Shown here: positions 47,180 through 55,188 of the stretch, piece by piece
How positions within the stretch are numbered: the first letter of the stretch is position 1
Layout: every line of letters begins with the position of its first letter
From: Chlorobiaceae bacterium
Lineage (GTDB): Bacteria; Bacteroidota; Chlorobiia; Chlorobiales; Chlorobiaceae
Length of the DNA stretch: 58,868 bases
Direction: 5' to 3'
NCBI GenBank assembly: GCA_012972835.1
Contig: JABDHK010000031.1
Span: 1-58,868, forward strand
Program-made: the position numbers and the translations under genes
The notes under the pieces: generated by a model
Seen by the model: only the letters and a program-made list of their open reading frames with translations
What the model was told of the DNA's origin: nothing
Database searches by the model: none

Positions 47180-48352
47180 TCACTGGCCGGAAAGAATTTT
47201 ACGCTGCCGGACAACAATACGTTCGCTGACCAGATTGCTGATAAAGCTGATAACCAGCAGCAGGAGACCCATGGCAAACAGTACATGATAACGGGCCGAT
47301 CCGGTCACCTGGTCGGCTTCGCCCATGTCGCCGGCAATGGTTGCCGTGAGTGTCCGGACTGCTTCGAGATAGTTGAACCATGGTTCGGGAATATGGGATG
47401 AGTTACCTGAGGCCATCCAGACCACCATGGTTTCGCCGAGTGCGCGCATGATACCGAGAATCACTGCTGCAAGAATACCGCTGCTTGCTGCTGGAAGAAT
47501 GGTTTTCACGATGGTCTCGGCCCTTGTGGCTCCAAGCGCGTAACTGCCTTCGCGGATGTCGCGTCCTACAGCCTGCAAGGCATCTTCCGAAACGCTGACA
47601 ATAGTCGGCAGCGCCATGAAGCTCAGAATAATGGAGACATTGAGCGCGTTGGTACCGGTAATAATCTGAATTGCAGAGAGCAGTGTACCTACCTTGTAGA
47701 GGAGAAAAACCGAAAGAAGAGCAAAAAGCAGAAGAAGCGTCACGTGGAGTTGTTTCCTGCGCGTCGGATCCTTGATGTCGTTGGTCAGGAGATCAGCCGC
47801 CACGATCACCGCGAGCAGAAGAAAGGGTGAAACAAGAATCCACCACGCCCACATCAGCATAGGGCCGCCGTTGTTCTGCAGGAGGGGAGCGAGGACAACA
47901 AGGGCGAAAAAGCCGAATGCTACGGAAGGAATTGCTGCAAGCATCTCAATGACTGGCTTGGCGTACTGGCGGACTGAAAAAGGGAGGATATCGCTGAGGC
48001 AAATAGCGGCTGTAACGCCCATCGGCACGGCAATCATCGCTGAACCAAGCGTGACCATCAGGGAGCCGTAGATAATGGCAAGGGCGCCAAACGTACCGGG
48101 CTTGTCAGCCGGGGACCAGTTTGAGCTGGTGAAAAATTCAGTGAAGCCTCGAAGCTGGAAAAAGGGCACAGCATCGCGTGCGACAAAGTAAAAGATAAAG
48201 AGGACAATAATGGCGACAAACGAGCCTATCCCGAGAAGCACCCCTTCGCCGACTTGTTTGGCGGCCTTCTGCATGGTGCGTTTCTGAGCACTTACGACAA
48301 ATGCATTGGTTCGGTTGTTTCCTCCGACACTCTCGTCAGCCATAAAGTTCAA
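47180..48352 (-). CDS. pstC: Phosphate ABC transporter permease
   Basis: A PstC permease of about 387-390 residues. The EAA loop region reads REGSYALGATRAETIVKTILPAASSGI and the family segment KPVIEMLAAIPSVAFGFFAL is clear. A hydrophilic insertion occurs in the loop around residues 195-240. The frame opens with TTG at 48352; ATG at 48343 (Met4) is the likelier start, though neither has a clear ribosome-binding site. It is the first gene of the operon. A pstS phosphate-binding protein gene is not upstream, where an unrelated plus-strand gene lies instead. Confidence 0.95.
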   Translation of the reverse strand: MNFMADESVGGNNRTNAFVVSAQKRTMQKAAKQVGEGVLLGIGSFVAIIVLFIFYFVARDAVPFFQLRGFTEFFTSSNWSPADKPGTFGALAIIYGSLMVTLGSAMIAVPMGVTAAICLSDILPFSVRQYAKPVIEMLAAIPSVAFGFFALVVLAPLLQNNGGPMLMWAWWILVSPFLLLAVIVAADLLTNDIKDPTRRKQLHVTLLLLFALLSVFLLYKVGTLLSAIQIITGTNALNVSIILSFMALPTIVSVSEDALQAVGRDIREGSYALGATRAETIVKTILPAASSGILAAVILGIMRALGETMVVWMASGNSSHIPEPWFNYLEAVRTLTATIAGDMGEADQVTGSARYHVLFAMGLLLLVISFISNLVSERIVVRQRKILSGQ

Positions 48353-48694
48353 AAGTTTATTAGCAATGGTTCCGGGTATCCGGCTTTATTATTGTTCCAT
48401 AATTTATTGGCTTTCGTCATAGAAAACAATGGGGAATATGTTACAAGTTTGTGACTTTTTAGAAGAATTACCCGAAGAGTTATGGTGTTGTTATTGGGGT
48501 AATAAATCTTTTCCTGTGAAATCATCCTATGCAACAGATCAACTCTGGCAGGATAACAGAGTTCACGGGAAGTTTACAATAGGGAGAAGGGTATGTTTCT
48601 CACAATCAATTACCTTAACTCTGTCCTCAAGAACCAACGAAACGAAGCAATTGCGTTATTTCTGTACCGTGGAGGTAAACCAAAATAACCATTA
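48353..48694. other. 342-bp divergent intergenic region pstC / metallophosphoesterase
   Basis: Holds the promoters of two diverging units and the candidate Pho box at 48439-48455. A 31-codon frame on the plus strand (48593-48688, starting MFLTINYLNSVLKNQ) has a GGGAG ribosome-binding site with 6-nt spacing. It ends 6 nt before the next frame and could be a leader peptide; evidence is thin. An 88-codon frame at 48429-48695 looks non-coding. Confidence 0.4.
48439..48455. promoter_or_regulatory. Candidate Pho box upstream of pstC
   Basis: Read towards pstC (minus strand) the site is GTCACA-AACTT-GTAACA: two related hexamers with a 5-bp spacer, an 11-bp period as in PhoB/PhoP boxes. It is 87 bp upstream of the longest pstC start. 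The same hexamer GTAACA with the same phasing occurs at 55045-55072 beside phoB. The site is also an imperfect palindrome (12 of 16 positions), so another regulator is possible. Confidence 0.4.
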
Positions 48695-49813
48695 ATGTTT
48701 GGACTGCCAACTCTTGGTATGTGCTACAGTAAAAGCACGATGTGTTTTCTTGAAAAAAAACATGTGCATCTTGAAAGCCTGCTTAAAAAAGCAAAAGCGG
48801 TGCACCTCGATCAATCCTCACGGATTCTTATACTCAGTGATCTTCATATGGGCAATGGAGGCAGGCTTGATGAGTTTCGGCAAAATGCGGAACTGCTCAA
48901 ATGCATCTTGGGGAGCTATTATTTGCCTGAAAAATACAGTCTTGTTCTTAATGGCGATATTGAGGAGTTGTTTAAGTTTTCCCTGAAGAACATTACTTCG
49001 AAGTGGAGCGATTTTTATGATCTTTTTTTGAAGTTTAAACAGAACGGCTTTTTATGGAAAACATACGGCAATCATGATTCAGCCCTGCTTGACGAGGGTG
49101 AGTACCTGCTCCGATCATCGCTTGTCGAATCAATTAAACTTCACTATGGCAATGAAATCCTCCTGCTTTTTCACGGCCACCAGGCATCGCCCTTTTTGTG
49201 GGAAACCTGTTCAGTCCTCAGCCGTGCAGTCATCTTTTTTCTCCGCTATATTGCAAAGCCTGTCGGTATCAGAAACTTTTCTGTAGCCTATAACAGCCGC
49301 CGACGGTTTGCCATCGAACAATCCATCTATGAGTTTTCAAACCACTCTAAAATTGTTTCCATTATAGGTCATACCCATCGTCCATTGTTTGAATCACTGT
49401 CAAAAGTGGATTATCTCAATTACAGGATCGAGGATCTCTGCAGAACCTATTCATCCATACCTGATGAACAGCGCCCGGAAATTGAGCATAACATCACCCT
49501 GTTGAAAACGGAACTTGATGCCTGTTACAAAAAAGGCAAAATCAGCGGTCTTCGGAGTGGCCTCTACAACAACCTTCCAATTCCAAGCGTTTTCAACTCA
49601 GGGTGCACTATTGGAAAGCGCGCTGTCACAGCCCTCGAAATTGAAGGGAGCACCATCCGCCTTGTCTGCTGGTATAATGGTAAACGGAAGCCTAAATTTA
49701 TTGGTGACCGGGATCAGCGGCCAATCGAACTTGGTTCAACTGGCTATTCAAGAATTGTCCTGAATGAAGACTCCCTTGATTATGTTTTTTCCCGCCTTCA
49801 TCTTCTTGCTTGA
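48695..49813 (+). CDS. Calcineurin-like metallophosphoesterase
   Basis: Up to 372 residues with all five metallophosphoesterase motifs: ILSDLHMGNGG, LNGDIEE, YGNHD, LLFHGHQ and IGHTHRP. The layout, with a ~100-residue insertion before the final VFNSGCTIGKR, resembles LpxH-like or UDP-sugar pyrophosphatases more than nucleases. No signal peptide is obvious. The start is uncertain: ATG 48695, 48719 and 48740 are all possible, and none has a well-spaced ribosome-binding site. Its divergence from pstC across a shared region with a candidate Pho box suggests phosphate-related expression. The substrate is unknown. Confidence 0.85.
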   Translation: MFGLPTLGMCYSKSTMCFLEKKHVHLESLLKKAKAVHLDQSSRILILSDLHMGNGGRLDEFRQNAELLKCILGSYYLPEKYSLVLNGDIEELFKFSLKNITSKWSDFYDLFLKFKQNGFLWKTYGNHDSALLDEGEYLLRSSLVESIKLHYGNEILLLFHGHQASPFLWETCSVLSRAVIFFLRYIAKPVGIRNFSVAYNSRRRFAIEQSIYEFSNHSKIVSIIGHTHRPLFESLSKVDYLNYRIEDLCRTYSSIPDEQRPEIEHNITLLKTELDACYKKGKISGLRSGLYNNLPIPSVFNSGCTIGKRAVTALEIEGSTIRLVCWYNGKRKPKFIGDRDQRPIELGSTGYSRIVLNEDSLDYVFSRLHLLA

Positions 49814-49946
49814 TCTGCTCAGGAACGATCACCGATTTCACGGAATTGTTGCAACTCCGTAACCATTCACCAACACTATTTTCTTTTCTTACAATTGTGA
49901 AGTTCAGGGTTTTCATAGGGCTGTCACAGGTAACTGAAGGAGTTTC

Positions 49947-50777
49947 ATGAAGCAATATGGCGGCAAGTTTTTCAGGCCACTTCCTTTATTATCTCGAAGA
50001 AGGTCTCTCCTGCTAAGATTACTCATGATTCCCAATTTTCTGTTAACCAGGGTTTACGGTCTTGAGAATCTTTCAGGATCAGAGAGTGCGCGTATCTATG
50101 CCTTCAACCACAACAATTCACTTGAAGCGCTGATGGTACCGGTGTTGCTCATCTATCTTCTCGGTGGCCGTATTATCAGTTTTGTGATTGACTGGATGTA
50201 TGGCAAAATCCCGATTCTCGGTTCTGTGATTAACATGACAGACCCCGTCTATGTCTATCACAAACGCTCTACGCTGCCCTGGATAGAAGCAAGGCGACCT
50301 TCCCACGTTGCAAGTGATACGGTAGAGCAGTGTTCTGAAAGGCTTCTGGCAGGCCGGAGCATCGGGATCTTTCCCGAAGGAAAGCGCAACAGAAATCCGG
50401 GGTATCTTGTCCGCGGAAAGCCGGGCATAGGCCATATTGCCTTGCACTCCGGAGTTGCTGTCGTGCCAGTGGGAATAGATTTTAACTGCAGGATAACAAA
50501 AGGGAAAATACCATTGATTGGCCGAACAATAGTCAGGATCGGTAGACCAATGCATTTTCCATACCACACTGCAGCATATTTGGCCCTCATTGCCGATAGA
50601 TCATACCAAAGTAATAAGCAATCTGAACTTCATCGGATGGCTGCCGATGTTACCCATGAAATCATGCTCTCTCTTGCTGAACTTTCAGGCAAGCGATACG
50701 GCGAGAGCTGCCCTGTAAAAAGCATAATATTTTCAGAAACAACTATTGAGACAAAGGAGCAAACATGTCAAGTGTAA
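49947..50777 (+). CDS. PlsC-like lysophospholipid acyltransferase
   Basis: A 276-residue acyltransferase of the PlsC/LPLAT family. Motif I reads NHNNSLEAL, so the catalytic box is H-x4-E where most members have H-x4-D. Motif II is seen around MTDPVYVYHKRS and motif III is IFPEGKRNRNPG. Two hydrophobic stretches near the N terminus suggest membrane association. The start follows AAGGAG. It overlaps the next gene, a GNAT-fold acyltransferase, by 13 nt, an arrangement like the olsA/olsB pair for ornithine lipids. It could acylate a lyso-lipid made by its neighbour. Confidence 0.82.
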   Translation: MKQYGGKFFRPLPLLSRRRSLLLRLLMIPNFLLTRVYGLENLSGSESARIYAFNHNNSLEALMVPVLLIYLLGGRIISFVIDWMYGKIPILGSVINMTDPVYVYHKRSTLPWIEARRPSHVASDTVEQCSERLLAGRSIGIFPEGKRNRNPGYLVRGKPGIGHIALHSGVAVVPVGIDFNCRITKGKIPLIGRTIVRIGRPMHFPYHTAAYLALIADRSYQSNKQSELHRMAADVTHEIMLSLAELSGKRYGESCPVKSIIFSETTIETKEQTCQV

Positions 50778-51433
50778 CCGTCAGCAGGGTTGAAAGTGCC
50801 GGCGATCGTACCGCTGCTCTCGAAGTGGTCAAAAGTGTCTTTTGTGTTGAAAAAAAATGGATTACCACGGTTCAGAACCAGATTCCCGATGAGCCTTCCG
50901 GGGATAATGACGTTTCATGGTTTTTGGCAAAAATCAATGACCATCCGGCAGGTGTGCTTCGTCTGCTCTATGATCCCTCTTTTGACATTCCCAAAGAGTA
51001 CGACGTGAAGTTCATGCCGGGCATAGATGTTGAAGCGTTGAAAAACGCCGGAAAATACGTGGAAATTGGCAGATTCATGATCCTTGAAGAGTTTCGCAAG
51101 AACCCAAGAGTTGCACTTCGATTGATGCGCTCAGCTGCTGCTGAGGTTATTGAGCGTGATTACACTCACTTTATCACTGATGTATTTGAAGGGGAGGCGC
51201 ATTCACCACTTAATTTTCATACCAGGGTGCTTGGGTTTGAAGTGGTCGGCAAGCATATGTTCGGTGAACTGAACTGTAGTTCGACCAGGATTATTTTAAC
51301 GCTTGATATTCTCAAGCTCTACCGACGGGTCAAAGACAGTCGGAGCAGGATTTACCGCGAATTGACCGATGGTTTCAGGGGGATTTTTGAACGCAAGGCT
51401 GCTCTCGCAAAGTCTGGAATTTCCAGAGTCTGA
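50765..51433 (+). CDS. GNAT-fold N-acyltransferase (OlsB/FeeM-like)
   Basis: A 222-residue protein with the fold of N-acyl amino acid or autoinducer synthases. VSWFLAKINDHPAGVLRLLYD gives the first strands (described in pieces), KYVEIGRFMILEEFRKNPRVALRLM marks the acyl-donor binding region, and LGFEVVGKHMFGELN closes it. The family joins a fatty acyl chain from acyl-ACP to an amino group, as OlsB does with ornithine. The ATG has an AAAGGAG ribosome-binding site inside the upstream PlsC-like gene, so the two are translationally coupled. The amino substrate cannot be read from the sequence. Confidence 0.72.
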   Translation: MSSVTVSRVESAGDRTAALEVVKSVFCVEKKWITTVQNQIPDEPSGDNDVSWFLAKINDHPAGVLRLLYDPSFDIPKEYDVKFMPGIDVEALKNAGKYVEIGRFMILEEFRKNPRVALRLMRSAAAEVIERDYTHFITDVFEGEAHSPLNFHTRVLGFEVVGKHMFGELNCSSTRIILTLDILKLYRRVKDSRSRIYRELTDGFRGIFERKAALAKSGISRV

Positions 51434-51499
51434 AAGATATGTTAAGGTTTCCGGGCACAAGAGTGGGTGATGGTCACATAAAACCAAAGGAAGTGATGC

Positions 51500-51760
51500 A
51501 TGCTGCGACTTGATGAATTGAGGGCAGAAATAAAAGGAGAGTTTTTTCTCCAGGAAGAGCTGACAAAACATGATGTTAAAAAAGTTGATGCCCAAGCCGA
51601 CATTATTATCAAGCCTGCAGGGAAAAAAGATCTCGTAAAACTGTTACGCATGCTTGAAAAATCAGGCTTTCCACATCTGGTCATCAATTCAAAAGGGCGT
51701 GTTGTATTCCCTGACCGGCGGTTTCATGGTGCTGTAGTTGTGACGGATCTGAAACTGTAA
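51500..51760 (+). CDS. Small protein resembling half of a PCMH FAD-binding domain
   Basis: An 86-residue protein. ADIIIKPAGKKDLVKLLRML followed by SGFPHLVINSKGRVVFPDRRFHGAVVV matches the first half of the FAD-binding fold of MurB and related oxidases (A-D-hydrophobic-x-x-P-x-x-x-x-x-L-x-x-L and G-x-G-S-N region), but the Gly-rich FAD loop is replaced by NSKGRV. With only this subdomain present, flavin binding is doubtful. The ATG follows AAAGGAAG at good spacing. It lies 66 bp after the GNAT gene on the same strand and may be part of that unit. Confidence 0.65.
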   Translation: MLRLDELRAEIKGEFFLQEELTKHDVKKVDAQADIIIKPAGKKDLVKLLRMLEKSGFPHLVINSKGRVVFPDRRFHGAVVVTDLKL

Positions 51761-51918
51761 TGAATGGTCGATACTCTTTGCAGGAAGGGAACGGAATTAA
51801 GCTCTCTATGCGTTATAGTATTGAATGTTATGAACCTTAGGAAAGTATCGGAATCGCAAGATATGAATGGGGTGAAAACCCGGACTCAAATATTTGATAG
51901 CACTTTATTTTTACAAAC

Positions 51919-52443
51919 TTGTTTTTATACGGCACCATGAAACCTTATTCTTTTTGTCCAATTTGTGGTACAGGACTTGATCAGGCAATGATTGAAGGGC
52001 GAGAGCGAAAGTTCTGTCCGTCATGTTCTTGGATACACTATATCAACCCCGTCCCTGTAGCAATAGCTTATACAGTGAACAGAAACGATGAACTTCTTGT
52101 TGTCCGGAGGGCACACGAACCAGCATATAATGAATGGTCACTTCCCGGGGGATTTCTTGAAGCTGGCGAAGAAGCAGAAGAGGGATGTCTGCGTGAACTG
52201 ATGGAGGAAACAGCTCTTGAAGGAACAATCGATTCGCTTATCGGAATCTATCACCGGGAGGTGGAGCTTTATGGATCGCTGCTTGTTCTTGCCTATCGGG
52301 TTGTTGTTGCTGATGATACCATAGCGATCAATCATGAGTTGTTTGACGCTGGATTTTATCCGCAGCATCTCATTCCTGAAGTACGGATTCCTCTGCACCA
52401 GGATATTATCAAGGCAGCATCTCTTTACGAGTCTGTTCAGTGA
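51919..52443 (+). CDS. Nudix hydrolase with zinc ribbon
   Basis: A Nudix protein with an N-terminal four-cysteine zinc ribbon: CPICGTGL and CPSCSWIHY at about residues 13-42. The Nudix box is GGFLEAGEEAEEGCLRELMEETAL, a full match to G-x5-E-x7-REUxEExGU except for A at the final Gly. This architecture resembles NudC-type NADH pyrophosphatases and related housecleaning enzymes, but the protein is shorter. The frame opens with TTG; ATG at 51937 (Met7), directly before KPYSFCPICG, is the better start. Its end overlaps the converging phoR end by 7 nt. Confidence 0.88.
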   Translation: MFLYGTMKPYSFCPICGTGLDQAMIEGRERKFCPSCSWIHYINPVPVAIAYTVNRNDELLVVRRAHEPAYNEWSLPGGFLEAGEEAEEGCLRELMEETALEGTIDSLIGIYHREVELYGSLLVLAYRVVVADDTIAINHELFDAGFYPQHLIPEVRIPLHQDIIKAASLYESVQ

Positions 52444-54230
52444 TGCTTTTTTTCTGCTGCCTCTGGTGCAACAGGAAGAAGCAGGCTGAACACTGAGCCC
52501 TGATTTACTCTTGAACGGACTTCGATATCTCCTTTATGAGACAGAACAATGTGCTTGACAATTGAAAGCCCAAGTCCTGTCCCTCCAAGTTGCCGGGAAC
52601 GAGCCTTGTCAACCCTGTAAAAACGCTCAAAAATTCGGCTAAGGTCATCCTTCGCTATGCCGATACCATTATCTTCCACCTCCAGTCGCACATGATTATC
52701 GCTCCTGAATGCTGCAATTCTGATCTTTCCGTTGCGCTCATCAACATATTTAATGGCGTTGTCAAGGAGATTACGGATAACAATTTCAAGGTAGACCGCA
52801 TCGGCCAAAACTGGCGGAAGACCTTTAGGGATACAGATATCAAGCATGATCTGCTTCTTGTCAAGCGAGAGTTTCAGAAGAGCAACTGATTTTGCAATGA
52901 TGCTTTTTATATCTACGGCCATAAACTGAAACTCTATATGTCCTGACTCAATTCTGGAGAGGTCGAGCACATCATTGACCAGGGCTGTCAGCTGTTCGCT
53001 TGCCTGCAAAATAATACGCAGAAACGCTGTGGCATGTTCCTTTTCATGCATAGCCCCATCAAGCAGTGTTTCAGTATAACCAGTGATAATGGTGAGCGGT
53101 GTGCGGAGTTCGTGTGAAACACTGGACACAAAATCCCTTCTGACTTTTTCCAGATTACGGAGTTTGGTAATATCGTTTAATACAAAAACTGTTCCGTCAA
53201 ACTGACCATCCTTCATGACAGGCATCGAACTGATCTGCATAATGCGCACTCCTTTCGAGCTCTTCAGTGACATCTCTTCCTTAATCAGCGTTACACGGTT
53301 ACTGTGAACCTTGGCAAAAAGTTCCTGAAGTTTGATATCGGTCAGATGTTTAAGAGGGCGGGCGGTGAACATGCCGCCATCTATCCGGAACATTCTCGAC
53401 GCTGCAGGATTGACCAGAACGATATTTCCGAGACTATCGGTAACAATGATAGCCTCACGAATACCCGAAAAAACCGCATGGTACCACTCCTCACTGCGTT
53501 GCATTTTTATGATCTCATCCTGCATTGCATTGAAGGTATTGGCAAGCACGCCGATCTCATCCTTGCGCTGGACAGGAATAAGGCCGCTATGGTTGTTTTG
53601 AACTCTTTTTTGAGCGGCTGCAGCAAGAGTCCGGATCGGACGGGAAAGAAAAAAAGCTATAACAATACCTGCTATCAGAGAAAAAAAGAGAGCCCGGCAC
53701 AGTTTGAACACTATGCCATCTTGTAGTTTTTCCTCGAAAAGTCTGATGTCGTAAAAGGGTTTGGCAAATCGAAGGATTGCATAGGGTTTGGGTGAGCCAA
53801 CAGGAACAGCAATATAGAGCATCTGCTCCTTGACGGTTTGACTGTACCGGATACTTTCACCGTACCCTTTTTCAAGAGCACCCTTTATTTCCGGCCTTCC
53901 CCGGTGATTCTCAACAAGGTCTAACCTGTCGGATGAGATATATGAGTCTCCAATAACCCGCCCATCAAGATCAATCAAGGTGACTCTGATGTTAAGCGCA
54001 CGACCTGCGTTACTGGCCCATGCATCAGCGTTTCCTCTCGTGTGCCACTCCTGGGGTTTCTGTTCAAGTATCTGTTTATTAAATAACAGATTTCTTTGCA
54101 GTTCCATCCTGATTTCAGCACTTACTATATCGGTCAACTCTTTGCCGATCGAGAGATAGCTGATCAGTGCGGTTAAAAAAATAATTATTCCGATAACGAA
54201 ACCAAGCTTGTAAGAGATCTTAACCTGCAT
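52437..54230 (-). CDS. phoR: Phosphate-regulon sensor histidine kinase PhoR
   Basis: A 597-residue membrane kinase. TM1 spans about 8-28 and TM2 about 178-197, enclosing a ~150-residue extracytoplasmic domain. HAMP (about 197-248), PAS (250-355), HisKA with H373 in SSVSHELRTPLTIITGY and a HATPase with NLLDNAIKY, DNGIGIA and GGTGLGLSIV follow. This is the standard PhoR architecture of Gram-positive and many other bacteria, with a larger periplasmic sensor than E. coli PhoR. It overlaps phoB by 11 nt. In Pho systems its activity is controlled by the Pst transporter and PhoU, both encoded 5-10 kb away in this window. Confidence 0.93.
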   Translation of the reverse strand: MQVKISYKLGFVIGIIIFLTALISYLSIGKELTDIVSAEIRMELQRNLLFNKQILEQKPQEWHTRGNADAWASNAGRALNIRVTLIDLDGRVIGDSYISSDRLDLVENHRGRPEIKGALEKGYGESIRYSQTVKEQMLYIAVPVGSPKPYAILRFAKPFYDIRLFEEKLQDGIVFKLCRALFFSLIAGIVIAFFLSRPIRTLAAAAQKRVQNNHSGLIPVQRKDEIGVLANTFNAMQDEIIKMQRSEEWYHAVFSGIREAIIVTDSLGNIVLVNPAASRMFRIDGGMFTARPLKHLTDIKLQELFAKVHSNRVTLIKEEMSLKSSKGVRIMQISSMPVMKDGQFDGTVFVLNDITKLRNLEKVRRDFVSSVSHELRTPLTIITGYTETLLDGAMHEKEHATAFLRIILQASEQLTALVNDVLDLSRIESGHIEFQFMAVDIKSIIAKSVALLKLSLDKKQIMLDICIPKGLPPVLADAVYLEIVIRNLLDNAIKYVDERNGKIRIAAFRSDNHVRLEVEDNGIGIAKDDLSRIFERFYRVDKARSRQLGGTGLGLSIVKHIVLSHKGDIEVRSRVNQGSVFSLLLPVAPEAAEKKHH

Positions 54231-54930
54231 GGCTCTCGCTCTCTTTTTCCTCCAGCTTGTAGCCGAGTCCTCGTACTGTTTTGATCATTTGACCAGTATC
54301 CCCGAGTTTTTCACGAATCCTTGTAATGTGGGTATCAATAGTCCTGGTATTAATCGATTTATCGACATCCCAAACATCGCTGAGCAACATCTCCCTTGAC
54401 AGTGCGTCACCTTTTCTTTTAATCAGCGCTACGAGAAGTTTGAACTCCATAAGGGTCAATACAAGCTCTTTACCCTCAAGAGTAGCAATATGACGTGTTA
54501 AATCGACTTCAAGATCACCTGCCTTAAGTACTTCCTGGGTTTTACCACCTTGACGGCGATCCCGTTTAAGAATTGCCCGTATCCTGAGGGTCAGCTCACG
54601 GGGACTGAACGGCTTGACCACATAGTCATCAATGCCAAGTTCAAAACCGAGAATCCTGTCGATCTCCTCTCCCTTAGCGGTGAGCATGATAATAGGAATA
54701 TCTTTATAGAGTTGATGCTGCCTTATTTTTCGGCATACCTCAAAGCCATCAATTCCTGGCAGCATGATATCAAGCAGCACCAGATCAAAACTTTTTCTCG
54801 AAAGTTGCTCTATACCAATTTCACCGCTCCCTGCAATATGACAGGTAAAGCCAGCACGCTCAAGATTATATTCCAGCAGTTTGGCAAGGTTCTGGTCATC
54901 CTCTATAACAAGAAGCATAGGATCCGGCAT
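54220..54930 (-). CDS. phoB: Phosphate-regulon response regulator PhoB
   Basis: A 236-residue OmpR/PhoB-class regulator. The receiver (1-~120) has phospho-acceptor D54 in LVLLDIMLPG, the acidic pocket IEDD and the KPFSPREL switch lysine. The C-terminal winged helix (about 135-230) has LTLMEFKLL, RTIDTHITRIREKLG and KTVRGLGYKLEE. Pairing with the PhoR-like kinase and the pst-phoU operon in the same region supports PhoB rather than another family member. It precedes phoR and is divergent from the ABC transporter at 55189. Confidence 0.93.
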   Translation of the reverse strand: MPDPMLLVIEDDQNLAKLLEYNLERAGFTCHIAGSGEIGIEQLSRKSFDLVLLDIMLPGIDGFEVCRKIRQHQLYKDIPIIMLTAKGEEIDRILGFELGIDDYVVKPFSPRELTLRIRAILKRDRRQGGKTQEVLKAGDLEVDLTRHIATLEGKELVLTLMEFKLLVALIKRKGDALSREMLLSDVWDVDKSINTRTIDTHITRIREKLGDTGQMIKTVRGLGYKLEEKESESHAG

Positions 54931-55044
54931 GGCATTGTGGTTATTAATTTTCTGTTACAACCCGGTAGAGATAGAGTTTGATTATAAACATTTTTTGTAA
55001 AGAGGTCAGTGCCGGTTTACTAAGGTTGTATTTTTTTCTATTCC

Positions 55045-55072
55045 TTGACAATTCTGTAACAATTTTTCAACA
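55045..55072 (+). promoter_or_regulatory. Candidate Pho box of three phased hexamers
   Basis: TTGACA-ATTCT-GTAACA-ATTTT-TCAACA: three hexamers with ACA ends at exact 11-bp spacing and 5-bp AT-rich spacers. This resembles the TTHACA-type direct repeats bound by PhoP/PhoB. It lies 115 bp upstream of phoB and 117 bp upstream of the fused permease, so either or both could be controlled. TTGACA alone might instead be a -35 element, but no good -10 follows at 17 bp. Confidence 0.42.
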
Positions 55073-55188
55073 TTCATTAGTGTACCTTGTATCCATTATC
55101 AACCTGTTCTTGCATGAGAAATAGCTATATTCGCCCTATTTACACCCCTTTGTGAGAGTTCTCTGGACAATGGATTGTTATCGAGCCC

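Noticed and set aside
48429-48695. 88-codon plus-strand frame upstream of the metallophosphoesterase
   Set aside because: No ribosome-binding site or recognisable domain; it covers the divergent promoter region.
54550-54981. 143-codon plus-strand frame opposite phoB
   Set aside because: It is the antisense of a clearly real response-regulator gene and lacks any domain.
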